From: Flavobacterium anseongense
GTDB taxonomy: Bacteria > Bacteroidota > Bacteroidia > Flavobacteriales > Flavobacteriaceae
Direction of reading: 5' to 3'
Length of the DNA stretch: 64,000 bases
NCBI RefSeq assembly: GCF_021608185.1
Contig: NZ_JAKIHN010000008.1
Coordinates: forward strand, 62,001-126,000
Shown here: in pieces, positions 52,601 through 61,727 of the stretch
Numbering within the stretch: the stretch's first letter is position 1
Layout of the letters: every line of letters starts with the position of its first letter
The notes under the pieces: model-generated
Databases searched by the model: none
The model's input: the letters and a program-made list of their open reading frames with translations, nothing else
What the model was told of the DNA's origin: nothing
Program-made: the position numbers and the translations under genes

Positions 52601-55600
52601 GTTATATCATAAAATACTTCCAATACATAATCACCTGCCGGGAAAGCTGTTAAATCTGCTGGTAATTCTACATCACTCAAAACTTCTTGCCATTTTTGAT
52701 CACCGGGACTACAAGGTCCGCCACTAGGGAAGGAACCAGATGTACAGTCTTCAAAGAATGGTAAATTTAATACCGTAAACGTACCCGGAGTCCCTCCTTG
52801 TGGGTAAATTCTATAATTCAATCGAGCACTACAAACGTTTGCAGTAGCAGATTTGAATGTTTTTACCTCGCCACCTCTTAATTTGAATGTACCCGAGTTA
52901 GAAATGTAAGTTCCAAAATCAGTATCAGGGAAAACATTTTCAGCCGGACCAATTATTGAAGTTCCAGAACCAACAGTATTAAAGAAATTGTTATCCTCAC
53001 AATTTGTTAACCAAACTGCACTGGCAAAACTTCCAAAAGAACAATCTTGTAAAACCGTTACCGTTAAAGTTACTATATCAGCACATTGACCGGTATTCGG
53101 AGTAAAGGTGTATGTTCCGGTTAGTGTATTGTCAACAACACTCGGCGACCAAGTTCCTGTTATGCCATTCAACGAAGTTGTAGGTAAGGTTGGTGCTGTG
53201 GTTCCTGTACAAATAGGTGCTGGAGATATGAATGTAGGAACTGTAGGTGTATTTATAGTAACCGTTCCGGAAGCGCTAGTACTAGTCGCTCCTGTAGTAG
53301 TGTCAGTAATAATAACACTATATACCCCCGCCACATTAGTTGTAAAGCTGGCAACATTTCCAGGATTTGTAGCTCCAGATGGAACTGTCCAAGTATAATT
53401 ATAAGTTCCGGGAATATTTGGTGTGGCCGTTACTGTAGCCGGAGTTCCTTGGCATACAGTTGGACTATTGACAGTTACTTCTAAAGTAGCAAGAGGAACA
53501 GGACATGGTAAAAATACTTTTAAAGCATAAGCTAAATAGGCATGGGTTAGTCCACCTGTTGTTGCATAATTTAATGAAAAACTTGTAACTGGGGTTGTAC
53601 TCATGAACCACGATCCATACTCAGCATTATTACCAGTCTCAGTCGTTGCAACAGCACCGGTTACAGTAGTAGTAAGGTTTGTTGATGTTGTTGAGGTAAA
53701 GGTAACTCCACCAAAATTAAATGTATCATTCCAAGAACCACCTAAATCAACATCGGACATACTGTACCTATCAATAATTACAGGAGTTGAAAATGTAAAT
53801 GTCAAACTTCTCGATGGTGGATTTGTAGTTGGTCCAAAAGTGGAGAAAGTATTATTCCCTGTTACAACTAAATTCCCAGGAAAAGCAGCTGGGCTTGTAA
53901 GGGTTATCGCGTTTCCACCTCCGGTCTGTGTAACAGTAACTGTTCCACCAGGGAAGGTTCCGGTTACTGAGGCTGCACCATTTGCGGTATTCCAAACAAC
54001 ATACGCACCAGCCTGAGTTAGATAAGCTGCTGTCCAAACACTTGTTTCAGAACCTGAACATACACTTCTAACATAGTATTGATTACAACAATTAGGTGTT
54101 AAGCCAGTTACCGTATATGGATTTGAAGTAGTTGAAATCCAACCCGGAGTACTATTTGTTGGCGGAGGTGAACCGCAAGGTAAAATTAACACCTGCCATG
54201 AAGTCGCGCTTCCCGCTTCAATCCAACTTAATTGTGATGTTGTTGTAACTACAGTACTAGCAGATACTCCCAAAGGATTTGGACATGAAGCAGCAGGAGC
54301 ACAAGTAATATTTGATGACCAACCTGTTTGAGTAACCGAGCCATTTGAAATAAACACAAAATATAAACATCCATTTGCTGCAGATGATGTAGCTGAAGGA
54401 GGCAAAGTTGTACCCGAATAAGTACCGATTAGAGGTGCTAAAGCACTATCACCATTGTAAATTCTTAAAATATCATTATTGAGTTCTGTATCAAAAGAAG
54501 TGAAAGTAACAGTAACTTTATCTGTTGGCGACGAAGGACAAATAAGTGTTCCTATGTTTGAATTATTCGCATAATTACCTAACGCTCCGGAATCTAAGAA
54601 ATTACCACCACAACCAGGAGGTGCAATTTGAGTTGTTATAGTCACTGGAGTCGACCAATCACTAACGCCATCAGTACCACAATTTCCACGAACATATATG
54701 GTGTAACAAGTATTCGGGAATAAACCGGTAAGAACAAACGGATTAGTTGAAGCCGGAACCCAACCTGTAGTTGCTGCTGTTGGAACTGCAGAACCACATG
54801 GTAAAGCTAAAACTTCCCAAGAGGTGGCATTACCGACATTCGTCCAAGCAAGATTGACAGAGTTTGAAGATAGAGCCGAGGTTGTTAAAGTAGTTGGTTT
54901 ACGACATAATGGTGCCGGAGCACAAGTTACGTTTGAAGTCCAACCAGCTCGGGTTCCACTTCCATCAGATGTAAACACAAAAGTTAAACACCCATTTGCA
55001 GCATTCGAAGTATAAGTTGGAGGAATAACAGTTCCTGAATAGGTACCTAATAAAGGAGCTGCAGTATTATCACCATCGTATATTCTTAATTGATCAAAAC
55101 CAGTTTCAAGGTTAAATGAAGTAAATTCAACTGTTACTAAATCGCCGGGGCTTGTTGGGCAAATAGTTGTAGTGATGTTAGCATTATTGTTATAGTTCCC
55201 GGTTGGTCCGCCAGTATCAACAAAGTTTCCGCCACAAACCGGAGGTAAAGCTTGAGTAGTGAAAGTAGTTGCAGTCGACCAGGCACTGCTGTCAGAAGCC
55301 GAACAAACAGCTCTAACATAAACATCATAACACGTTAAAGGTGTTAATCCGGTTAAAGTGAACGGATTTGTAGAAACACTAACATATCCTGTTGAAGCAG
55401 CAGTTGGAGCAACTGAACCACAAGGTAAAGCCAGAACTTCCCATGCTGTAGCAATAGTTGTATCCGGATTTGCGGGTTGTGTCCAACCAATGACAGCTGA
55501 ATTTGAGAGAACTGTTGTATTTGTTAAAGTTATAGGTTTACTACAAGTTGGTGCAGGTCCACAAGTTATATTTGCTGCCCAACCTGTTTGGACAACACTA

Positions 55601-58600
55601 CCGTCAGAGACAAATACAAAAGTCAAGCAGCCACCCGGAGAGGATGAAGTATAAGTTGGAGGCAAAGCAGTACCAGTGTAGGTTCCCAATAAAGGGGCTG
55701 CTGTGCTACTTCCATCATAAATTCTAAGGCTGTCACAACAACTTTCCATCGAAAATGAAGTAAATTGAACAGTTACTAAATCGCCTGAATTTGTTGGGCA
55801 AATAGTCGTTGTTGTATTTTCATTATTCGAATAGTTTCCGGCAGGTCCACCACTATCAACAAAGTTTCCACCACAAACCGGAGGTAAAGCCTGCGTAGTG
55901 AAAGTAGTTGCAGTAGACCAAGCACTGCTATCTGATGCCGAACAAACCGCTCTAACATAAACATCATAACAGGTTAAAGGTGTTAATCCGGTTAAAGTAA
56001 AAGGATTTGTAGAAGCACTAACATATCCGGTTGAAGCAGCTGTCGGAGCAACTGAACCACAAGGTAAAGCCAGAATTTGCCATGCTGTAGCTACTGATGT
56101 GTCAGGGTTTGCGGGTTGTGTCCAACCTATAACAGCTGAAGTAGAAAGAACCGATGTATTTGTTAACGTTGTTGGTCTACTACAAGTTGGTGCAGGCCCA
56201 CAAGTTATATTTGCTGCCCAACCTGTTTGTACAACACTACTATCAGAAGTAAACACAAAAGTCAAACAGCCACCCGGAGAGGATGAAGTATAAGTTGGAG
56301 GCAAAGCTGTGCCGGTGTATGTTCCTAATAAAGTTCCGGCAGTACTACTACCATCATAAATCATAAGTCTATCACAACAGCTTTCCATCGAGAATGAAGT
56401 AAACTGAACAGTTACTAAATCGCCTGAATTTGTTGGGCAAATGGTCGTTGTTGTATTTTCATTATTCGAATAGTTTCCGGCAGGTCCACCACTATCAACA
56501 AAGTTTCCACCACAAACCGGAGGTAAAGCTTGTGTAGTGAAAGCAGTTGCCGTAGACCAAGCACTGCTGTCTGAAGCTGAACATACTGCTCTAATATAAA
56601 CATTATAGCAAGTTAAAGGTGTTAATCCAGTCAAAGTAAATGGATTGGTTGAAGCCGGAACCCAACCTGTAGTTGCCGCTGTTGGAGCTGCTGAGCCACA
56701 AGGCAAAGCCAAGACTTGCCAAGCTGTAGCTATCGATGTGTCAGGGTTTGCGGGTTGTGTCCAACCAATAACAGCTGAAGTAGAAAGAACCGAGGTATTT
56801 GTAATACTTACAGGCTTACTGCAAGTTGGTGCAGGTGCACAGGTAATATTTGCAATCCAACCTGATTGCACAACACTACTATCAGATACAAAGACAAAAG
56901 TCAAACAGCCATTCGCTGCACTTGAAGTAAAAGCAGGAGGTAAAGTGGTACCTGTATAGGTTCCTAATAAAGTTCCGGCAGTACTGTTCCCATCATAAAT
57001 TCTAAGACTATCACAACAACTTTCCATCGAAAATGAAGTAAAGGTAACTGTCACTAAATCACCTGAAGTTGTTGGACAAATAGTGGTTGTTATATTTTGA
57101 TTATTACCATAGTTTCCTGTTGTACCACCGCTATCAACAAAGTTTCCGCCACAAACCGGTGGTGCAGCTTGTGTTGTAAAAGAGGTTGCAGCTGACCAAA
57201 CACTGCTGTCTGAAGCTGAACATACCGCTCTAACATATACATCATAACAAACTGTAGGTGACAATCCAGTCAAAGTGAAAGGATTGGTTGAAGCAGTAAC
57301 CCAACCTGTTGAAGCAGCTGTTGGAGCTGCTGAACCACAAGGTAAAGCCAAGACTTGCCAAGCTGTAGCTACTGATGTGTCAGGATTTACAGGTTGTGTC
57401 CAACCTATAACTGCTGATGTCGAAAGAACAGATGTATTTGTTATGGTTGTAGGTTTTCTACAAGTTGGTGCCGGAGCACAAGTTACATTTGCTGTCCAAC
57501 CTGATTGTACGACACTACTATCAGATACAAATACAAAAGTCAAACAACCGTTTGCAGCACTCGAAGTAAAAGCAGGAGGTAAAGTGGTACCTGTATAGGT
57601 TCCTAACAAAGTTCCGGCTGTACTGTTTCCGTCATAAATTCTAAGACTATCACAACAACTTTCCATCGAAAATGAAGTAAAGGTAACTGTCACTAAATCA
57701 CCCGAAGTTGTTGGGCAAATGGTGGTTGTCACATTTTCATTATCCGAATAGCTTCCGGTTGTACCACCGCTATCAACAAAGTTTCCGCCACAAACCGGTG
57801 GTGCAGCCTGTGTTGTAAATGAAGTAGCAGTTCTAGACCAGGCACTACTATCAGAGGCTGAACAAACCGCTCTGACATAAATGTCATAACAAGTTAAAGG
57901 TGTCAATCCGGTTAAAGTAAATGGGTTTGAAGTTGCACTAACATATCCGGTTGAACCTGCAGTTGGAGCTGCTGAACCACAAGGTAAAGCCAAGATTTCC
58001 CATGCTGTAGCTATCGATGTATCAGGATTTGCAGGTTGTGTCCATCCTATGGAAGCAGTAGTTGAAAGAACAGCTGTGTTGGTTACAGTATTTGGAATAC
58101 TACATGTTGGAGCCGGTGCACAAGAAACATTACTTGCCCATCCACCAGCTGTAGTTGTACCATTAGAAGTAAACACAAATGTTAAACATCCGGAAGAGGC
58201 TGAAGATGTAAATGCCGGTGGTAATGTAGTACCTGATAAAGTAGCTAACAATGGTGCAGAAGCATTATTACCGTCATATACTCTTAAAAAGTCAATACCG
58301 TTTTGGGTGTTAAATGAAGTAAAAGTAACCGTTACCTGGTCGCCCGGATTAGTTGGGCATATCGTAGTGGTAATGTTTTCATTATTAGCATAATTGCCAC
58401 CGACACCACCTGAATCTACAAAGTTTCCACCACAAATTGGCGGAGCTGTTCCAGTGATAAAGTTGGCTGAAGCTGTAGACCATGTGCTCGAAAATCCAGA
58501 GGTACATATTGCTCTGACATAATATTTGTATGCCGTATTAGGAAGTAAACCTGTTACAACAAATGGTAATGTACTAGTGGTATGAGTTGGAGTTCCTGTC

Positions 58601-59343
58601 GGAGTTCCTGATGCAAGCACAACTTCTATTTCCCAAGTAGTACCTACACCATTAGGGTTTATCCAGTTTAGGGTTGCACCATTTACTGTTATTGCAGAAA
58701 AAGTTAATCCTGTTGCCGGTAAACATCTCGCATTTACGCCAACACTATCTATTAACCATCGGTCTCCATCTATTGATGTAGTTGGTTGTGTAAATACTTT
58801 TACAAAAGCAATATAAACGAATTGACCTGCAAAAGCTGACAAATCAACTGTTTTTTCAGTATAGATATTAAAATTTGATGTAGGTGTAATTAATTCATCT
58901 TCTGACCACTGTTGTACTAATACATAATCATTAGGATTAGTTTGCGTTCCGCTAAGAGGAGCTACTTTTACCTGATAAATGGTACCTTGATTTCCACTGG
59001 TAAACATTCTTGTGAAAAAATGTAATTCACCATTGGTTGGAACTTCTATTGGTGGAGTTGCCAAATAATTTTCAGAAGTATTGCCCTGACCAATATTATC
59101 TCTATTAATATAAGCAGCATTAGCTCCTTGATATACAGTTACCGGATCCGTGATAGCCGAATTGATTCCCCATCTTTGCGTACCAATACCGTTATCAAAA
59201 ACAGCCCAGTTTCCTGAATCTAATGTCCAGTTAGTTGACGAAATATCAGGACCCGTTGTGTTTTCAAATCCCTCTGAGAACTGTGAATAGGCGTTGATTG
59301 AAAATAATAATAGGGCTAAAATTGAGAAACTAATTTTTTTCAT
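49654..59343 (-). CDS. Giant T9SS type B adhesin with CUB/fibronectin-like tandem repeats
   Basis: This 3229-residue protein begins with a signal peptide (cleavage near AYSQ) and a cleaved-adhesin/MAM-like domain (about 20-205, ending in RWLIDSVGV). Fibronectin-type-III-like and CUB-like domains then alternate in seven units of about 213 residues. Each unit has CGGNF, an xIYDG motif, GCLTFVF and a conserved SDSSxWS turn. Further on come a jelly-roll domain (about 2530-2680) and four tandem 66-residue Cys-containing modules. The C-terminal 90 residues are the gliding-motility-associated (type B) T9SS signal (NNDGDNEFF, LSIFNRYGMKVY, DGTYYYVIDF, GWIYINREY). It lies 36 bp after an outer-membrane protein gene. 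Surface adhesion is inferred from architecture. Confidence 0.93.
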   Translation of the reverse strand: MKKISFSILALLLFSINAYSQFSEGFENTTGPDISSTNWTLDSGNWAVFDNGIGTQRWGINSAITDPVTVYQGANAAYINRDNIGQGNTSENYLATPPIEVPTNGELHFFTRMFTSGNQGTIYQVKVAPLSGTQTNPNDYVLVQQWSEDELITPTSNFNIYTEKTVDLSAFAGQFVYIAFVKVFTQPTTSIDGDRWLIDSVGVNARCLPATGLTFSAITVNGATLNWINPNGVGTTWEIEVVLASGTPTGTPTHTTSTLPFVVTGLLPNTAYKYYVRAICTSGFSSTWSTASANFITGTAPPICGGNFVDSGGVGGNYANNENITTTICPTNPGDQVTVTFTSFNTQNGIDFLRVYDGNNASAPLLATLSGTTLPPAFTSSASSGCLTFVFTSNGTTTAGGWASNVSCAPAPTCSIPNTVTNTAVLSTTASIGWTQPANPDTSIATAWEILALPCGSAAPTAGSTGYVSATSNPFTLTGLTPLTCYDIYVRAVCSASDSSAWSRTATSFTTQAAPPVCGGNFVDSGGTTGSYSDNENVTTTICPTTSGDLVTVTFTSFSMESCCDSLRIYDGNSTAGTLLGTYTGTTLPPAFTSSAANGCLTFVFVSDSSVVQSGWTANVTCAPAPTCRKPTTITNTSVLSTSAVIGWTQPVNPDTSVATAWQVLALPCGSAAPTAASTGWVTASTNPFTLTGLSPTVCYDVYVRAVCSASDSSVWSAATSFTTQAAPPVCGGNFVDSGGTTGNYGNNQNITTTICPTTSGDLVTVTFTSFSMESCCDSLRIYDGNSTAGTLLGTYTGTTLPPAFTSSAANGCLTFVFVSDSSVVQSGWIANITCAPAPTCSKPVSITNTSVLSTSAVIGWTQPANPDTSIATAWQVLALPCGSAAPTAATTGWVPASTNPFTLTGLTPLTCYNVYIRAVCSASDSSAWSTATAFTTQALPPVCGGNFVDSGGPAGNYSNNENTTTTICPTNSGDLVTVQFTSFSMESCCDRLMIYDGSSTAGTLLGTYTGTALPPTYTSSSPGGCLTFVFTSDSSVVQTGWAANITCGPAPTCSRPTTLTNTSVLSTSAVIGWTQPANPDTSVATAWQILALPCGSVAPTAASTGYVSASTNPFTLTGLTPLTCYDVYVRAVCSASDSSAWSTATTFTTQALPPVCGGNFVDSGGPAGNYSNNENTTTTICPTNSGDLVTVQFTSFSMESCCDSLRIYDGSSTAAPLLGTYTGTALPPTYTSSSPGGCLTFVFVSDGSVVQTGWAANITCGPAPTCSKPITLTNTTVLSNSAVIGWTQPANPDTTIATAWEVLALPCGSVAPTAASTGYVSVSTNPFTLTGLTPLTCYDVYVRAVCSASDSSAWSTATTFTTQALPPVCGGNFVDTGGPTGNYNNNANITTTICPTSPGDLVTVEFTSFNLETGFDQLRIYDGDNTAAPLLGTYSGTVIPPTYTSNAANGCLTFVFTSDGSGTRAGWTSNVTCAPAPLCRKPTTLTTSALSSNSVNLAWTNVGNATSWEVLALPCGSAVPTAATTGWVPASTNPFVLTGLFPNTCYTIYVRGNCGTDGVSDWSTPVTITTQIAPPGCGGNFLDSGALGNYANNSNIGTLICPSSPTDKVTVTFTSFDTELNNDILRIYNGDSALAPLIGTYSGTTLPPSATSSAANGCLYFVFISNGSVTQTGWSSNITCAPAASCPNPLGVSASTVVTTTSQLSWIEAGSATSWQVLILPCGSPPPTNSTPGWISTTSNPYTVTGLTPNCCNQYYVRSVCSGSETSVWTAAYLTQAGAYVVWNTANGAASVTGTFPGGTVTVTQTGGGNAITLTSPAAFPGNLVVTGNNTFSTFGPTTNPPSRSLTFTFSTPVIIDRYSMSDVDLGGSWNDTFNFGGVTFTSTTSTNLTTTVTGAVATTETGNNAEYGSWFMSTTPVTSFSLNYATTGGLTHAYLAYALKVFLPCPVPLATLEVTVNSPTVCQGTPATVTATPNIPGTYNYTWTVPSGATNPGNVASFTTNVAGVYSVIITDTTTGATSTSASGTVTINTPTVPTFISPAPICTGTTAPTLPTTSLNGITGTWSPSVVDNTLTGTYTFTPNTGQCADIVTLTVTVLQDCSFGSFASAVWLTNCEDNNFFNTVGSGTSIIGPAENVFPDTDFGTYISNSGTFKLRGGEVKTFKSATANVCSARLNYRIYPQGGTPGTFTVLNLPFFEDCTSGSFPSGGPCSPGDQKWQEVLSDVELPADLTAFPAGDYVLEVFYDITGDVNSTTQCDDTIHINNAGNNFIATYTLQENPTYTSTNPTICNGNDGSITIDNLAPDTTYTMTYTHNSAVVGPLTITSNSAGQYLLSGLTVGVYANFNYAVNSCTFASTDVITLTVESIVPITSTDPLNCNGNNGTITISNLVPNQSYAVTYTDDTVVVGPITIIADTSGQIVLTGLNAGTYTNFSLTTTYCTATSTQVVTLVNPAPPVVTVNSSTICSGQSATITATPAVAGSYNYVWTVPAGFTNPGNVASFNTSVAGTYTVVITPTGTSFCNGSFESPTTSGAFPNMINEAAVPCWDTTAPDGIMEIWPAAGFEGVFAYQGSNFIEMNGNSTDTIFQDFTTYPGAQLQISFAHRGRQGNDVVGVEIGPIGGPYTSLGNFNDSNAAWVYRTLNYTIPTTSGNNYTIRFVSVSSTGGDPTVGNFIDAVSITSVECSSLSASGTVSLLPTVTLNLTSANNTQSVCINTAINAITYTSVNTTDVTVTGLPTGVTGSFDSGTGVFTISGTPTQSGTFPYSVSTVGGCNTVTLNGTIVVNPTVTATFTPITICRGDVVTLPSTSLEGFTGTWNPATVDNTQTGTYVFTPNSGQCAANGSLTITVNQPTPSTFAAIAAICNGDTAPVLPATSLEGFTGTWSPSVVSNTQSGTYTFTPTAGQCASSGTVSVTVNQPTPSTFAAIPAICNGDTAPVLPTTSLEGFTGTWSPSTVSNTLSGTYTFTPTAGQCASSGTVSVTVNQKVTATFNTVAPLCIGETAPALPATSIQGYTGTWTPAVIDNTASGTYTFVPDAGQCANNGSLSVTVQSAFDFELSGNCVGNDFILEVTSLNNTIDLNTASFVWSNSNGQTVGNNSSTFNVTEYLNSTTVVEEMPITFSVTVTNADGCYKSEPITLDRIFCGIQKGISVNNDGDNEFFDLTQLNVKHLSIFNRYGMKVYSKAGYTNEWKGQSDKGDELPDGTYYYVIDFNDNLPAKTGWIYINREY
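50199..50990 (-). repeat. Four tandem 198-bp modules in the adhesin's C-terminal stalk
   Basis: Units with TSLEGFTGTW and SGTYTFTPxAGQC repeat every 66 residues. The second and third copies are nearly identical at the DNA level over 198 bp (for example around 50411 and 50609). A fifth, more diverged copy is near 53040-53260. Confidence 0.85.
54560..58450 (-). repeat. Seven tandem CUB plus fibronectin-like units (about 636-642 bp)
   Basis: The codons for PPVCGG recur at about 55229, 55871, 56508, 57147 and 57785, with diverged copies at either end. The inner five copies are strongly similar at the DNA level, pointing to recent duplication or gene conversion. Confidence 0.85.
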
Positions 59344-59379
59344 AATAGTTGGTTTTTGGTCAAGGATTTGATAAAAAAA

Positions 59380-60240
59380 TTATATTGTAAATATTCCGCC
59401 GAAGGCAATTATCCTTTGTAAAAATAAAAAATGCTGTGAGGCACTATCTGCCGAATCTTTTGTTGTTCGAATGTCATTCATATTAATGTAACCGCCCTTC
59501 ATTTCGGCTTGAATGAAAAAGTATTTAAAGAAGGTCAGGTTTAGACCAACTTTCGCCGAAATACCAAATCCCGAGACATGAAAATCATCGTGTCGTTCTT
59601 TACCAAGCAGGGTAGCGTTGGTTTTTGGATACAATATTCCTGTTCCGATACCTTCGGTAATATTCAATTGAAATTTATCAGTATTTCTTATGTTGAAAAT
59701 CTTTGAAATATCATCCACACGTGAAAACTCAGTATTAATATAATTCAAACCATCAGTATGCTCGAAAATTAAAAAAGTTCCATCTGTCAAATCAATTGTA
59801 TTATTATTTCCGGATGGCAAATAAACTCCGGCATGATCCGGATAGGAATCTCCAACAACACCGCCAACTTCAACATTTTGATTTTGAATCATAACATATT
59901 TCATATGATCAAATCCAATAGAAATATTATAATGGTCATTGATGAAATAACCAATTCTAAAATTGGTTTGAGGAATTGTCATTCGGGACGGATTTATATA
60001 ATCGATGCTCCAGCCTTTTGGTTTGTCACTTGCCCGAACATCATATAGCGTAAAATCATAATCAGGTCCTTTGAAGTGTATGTCTGATTTTGAAAAGCTT
60101 TCGCGATTTCCACCCCAAAAGATAAACATTTTTCCTTTGTTGTGTGCGGTATATTTAACTGGGTTAACTGCTTTTTCCTGAGCAGAAACAACAAGAGTTA
60201 AGGCAAAAAAAGTTATGTATGAAAATAATGTTTTTTTCAA
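59380..60240 (-). CDS. Probable outer-membrane beta-barrel protein
   Basis: This 286-residue protein has a signal peptide (cleavage near VSAQ, residue 20) and alternating hydrophobic strands: FRIGYFINDHYNISIGFDHMKYVM, FGISAKVGLNLTFFKYFFIQAEMKGGYI and a final aromatic strand (IIAFGGIFTI). This suits a small outer-membrane barrel. I see no PorP/SprF signature, though type B adhesins often have such a partner nearby. It sits 13 bp after kdsA and 36 bp before the giant adhesin gene, so a role in that adhesin's placement is possible but unproven. Confidence 0.78.
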   Translation of the reverse strand: MKKTLFSYITFFALTLVVSAQEKAVNPVKYTAHNKGKMFIFWGGNRESFSKSDIHFKGPDYDFTLYDVRASDKPKGWSIDYINPSRMTIPQTNFRIGYFINDHYNISIGFDHMKYVMIQNQNVEVGGVVGDSYPDHAGVYLPSGNNNTIDLTDGTFLIFEHTDGLNYINTEFSRVDDISKIFNIRNTDKFQLNITEGIGTGILYPKTNATLLGKERHDDFHVSGFGISAKVGLNLTFFKYFFIQAEMKGGYINMNDIRTTKDSADSASQHFLFLQRIIAFGGIFTI

Positions 60241-60253
60241 AATGTGTACTAAA

Positions 60254-61072
60254 TTAAAATTGATTGATTGTTTTTCTGATGGCTACCAAACGTGTCATCA
60301 AGCCTTCGAAATAGTCTAAATGTAGCATATTAGCACCATCACTTTTGGCATTTGCCGGGTCAAAATGGGTTTCGATAAAAATTCCGTCAACGCCAACTGC
60401 AATTCCTGCTTTGGCAATGGTTTCAATCATATCAGGTCTTCCGCCGGTTACACCGGCAGTTTGATTTGGTTGCTGTAACGAATGGGTAACATCCAAAACG
60501 GTTGTGGCGTACTGTTGCATAGTTGGAATTCCACGGAAGTCAACTATCATATCCTGATAGCCAAACATACTTCCTCTATCGGTAACCATTACATTTTGAT
60601 TGTTGCAGTCCAATACTTTTTGAACCGCATGTTTCATGCTTTCCGGACTCATGAATTGTCCTTTCTTTAGATTGACCGTTTTTCCGGTATTGGCTGCAGC
60701 TACTACTAAATCGGTTTGACGAACCAGAAATGCCGGAATTTGCAACACATCAACGTATTGCGCAGCTTTATCGGCATCTTCGTTAGTATGAATATCTGTA
60801 ACGGTTGGTATATGAAAAGTTTCGGCAACTTTGCGAAGTATTTTTAAGGCTTTTTCATCACCAATTCCAGAGAAACTATCAATTCTGGAGCGATTTGCTT
60901 TTTTAAACGAACCTTTGAAAACGTATGGAATTTGTAATTTGTCTGTAATTGTAACTAGTTTTTCGGCTATTTTCATAGCCATTTCTTCGCCTTCGATAGC
61001 ACATGGACCGGCAAGCACGAAGAAATTTCCACTATCAAGGTTCTTGATTTGTGGAATGGAATTTAGATTCAT
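60254..61072 (-). CDS. kdsA: 3-deoxy-8-phosphooctulonate synthase (KDO8P synthase)
   Basis: This 272-residue TIM-barrel enzyme condenses phosphoenolpyruvate with arabinose-5-phosphate to make KDO-8-phosphate for the LPS core. Motifs are VLAGPCAIEGEEMA, YVFKGSFKKANRSRIDSFSG, TDIHTNEDA, QIPAFLVRQTDL and the C-terminal GIFIETHFDPANAKSDGANML. The Cys of GPCAIE is the metal ligand of the class II (metal-dependent) enzymes. It is followed after 13 bp by the outer-membrane protein gene. Confidence 0.96.
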   Translation of the reverse strand: MNLNSIPQIKNLDSGNFFVLAGPCAIEGEEMAMKIAEKLVTITDKLQIPYVFKGSFKKANRSRIDSFSGIGDEKALKILRKVAETFHIPTVTDIHTNEDADKAAQYVDVLQIPAFLVRQTDLVVAAANTGKTVNLKKGQFMSPESMKHAVQKVLDCNNQNVMVTDRGSMFGYQDMIVDFRGIPTMQQYATTVLDVTHSLQQPNQTAGVTGGRPDMIETIAKAGIAVGVDGIFIETHFDPANAKSDGANMLHLDYFEGLMTRLVAIRKTINQF

Positions 61073-61143
61073 AAAGTGTTTTGTTTTTTTGAAGACGCTA
61101 ATATAAGGATTTTTTGAATATTCCTTACAGTAAATATGTTAAG

Positions 61144-61599
61144 TTATTTTTTGATAGTAAGACCGACAGGAACAAGCAAATATCCTTTCTCATAAATGTT
61201 TAGGTATAATTTTACCGGCTCGGTTTGTCCTTCCCATTTTAACTCATACAAATCAAGAAAACCTGCACCGATTTCGGTTCTTTTGGTCGGAAAAGGACAG
61301 CAGCTTTCCACTTTAGAAAATGTTATTTTTTCACCTTTTGGCCCGGCTAAAGCATTTAGAAAACGTTCAGCGTTTAGATTTTCGTCTTTGGTATTTTTGT
61401 AAAAAACATTGATTGGATAATCAGCGTCATAACCATATTTTTTGTCTTTACTGTATTCAGTTAAAACAAAAGTGTTGTTTGCTGATAGTGTTGGAATAGG
61501 AGCATTGTCATCTACATTTTTTAAAGTAGACTTTGTACTAATACAGGATGAGGTTGTTATTGCAATAACAAATGCAATTAAAAAGGCTTTGATTTTCAT
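61144..61599 (-). CDS. Small lipoprotein next to kdsA
   Basis: This 151-residue protein has a lipobox (TSSC, Cys19). The start at 61599 opens the lipoprotein signal; a longer frame to 61650 adds residues across a promoter box. The mature part has NVFYKNTKDENLNAERFLNALAGP, SKVESCCPFPTK with a Cys pair, and LDLYELKWEGQTEPVKLYLNIYEKG. I believe homologues are found widely in Flavobacteriia, sometimes carrying a kdsA-derived name; it has no aldolase features. Function is unknown. kdsA follows after 71 bp and may be in the same transcript. Confidence 0.75.
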   Translation of the reverse strand: MKIKAFLIAFVIAITTSSCISTKSTLKNVDDNAPIPTLSANNTFVLTEYSKDKKYGYDADYPINVFYKNTKDENLNAERFLNALAGPKGEKITFSKVESCCPFPTKRTEIGAGFLDLYELKWEGQTEPVKLYLNIYEKGYLLVPVGLTIKK

Positions 61600-61652
61600 G
61601 ATAAATAGTTTTTGTTTTCCTTTTACAATTATCGTGCAAAAAAAAAGCAAAT

Positions 61653-61660
61653 CAAAAATA
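61653..61660 (-). promoter_or_regulatory. -7 promoter element (TATTTTTG) of the lipoprotein-kdsA unit
   Basis: On the minus strand TATTTTTG is a full consensus match, 53 bp before the ATG at 61599. Confidence 0.5.
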
Positions 61661-61704
61661 GGGAATTATAGCAATAGTTTATCGACCAAGTTCAAATGAA
61701 TTTC

Positions 61705-61712
61705 TATTTTTG
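61705..61712 (+). promoter_or_regulatory. -7 promoter element (TATTTTTG) of the YeeE/YedE pair
   Basis: TATTTTTG is a full match, 15 bp before the ATG at 61728. It excludes the in-frame TTG at 61710 as a start. Confidence 0.55.
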
Positions 61713-61727
61713 TATAAAATATATTGT

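Noticed and set aside
53603..54016. Long Val/Pro-rich plus-strand frames inside the giant adhesin gene (also 56645-56959, 57275-57598, 58049-58393)
   Set aside because: They are antisense to repetitive Thr/Val/Gly codons that contain few stop triplets in that frame, they recur with the repeat period, and none has a promoter or start context.
54560..58450. Regularly spaced repeats suggesting a CRISPR array or satellite DNA
   Set aside because: The period is about 640 bp, the repeats are in frame, and they encode CUB/Fn3 domains. There are no cas genes.
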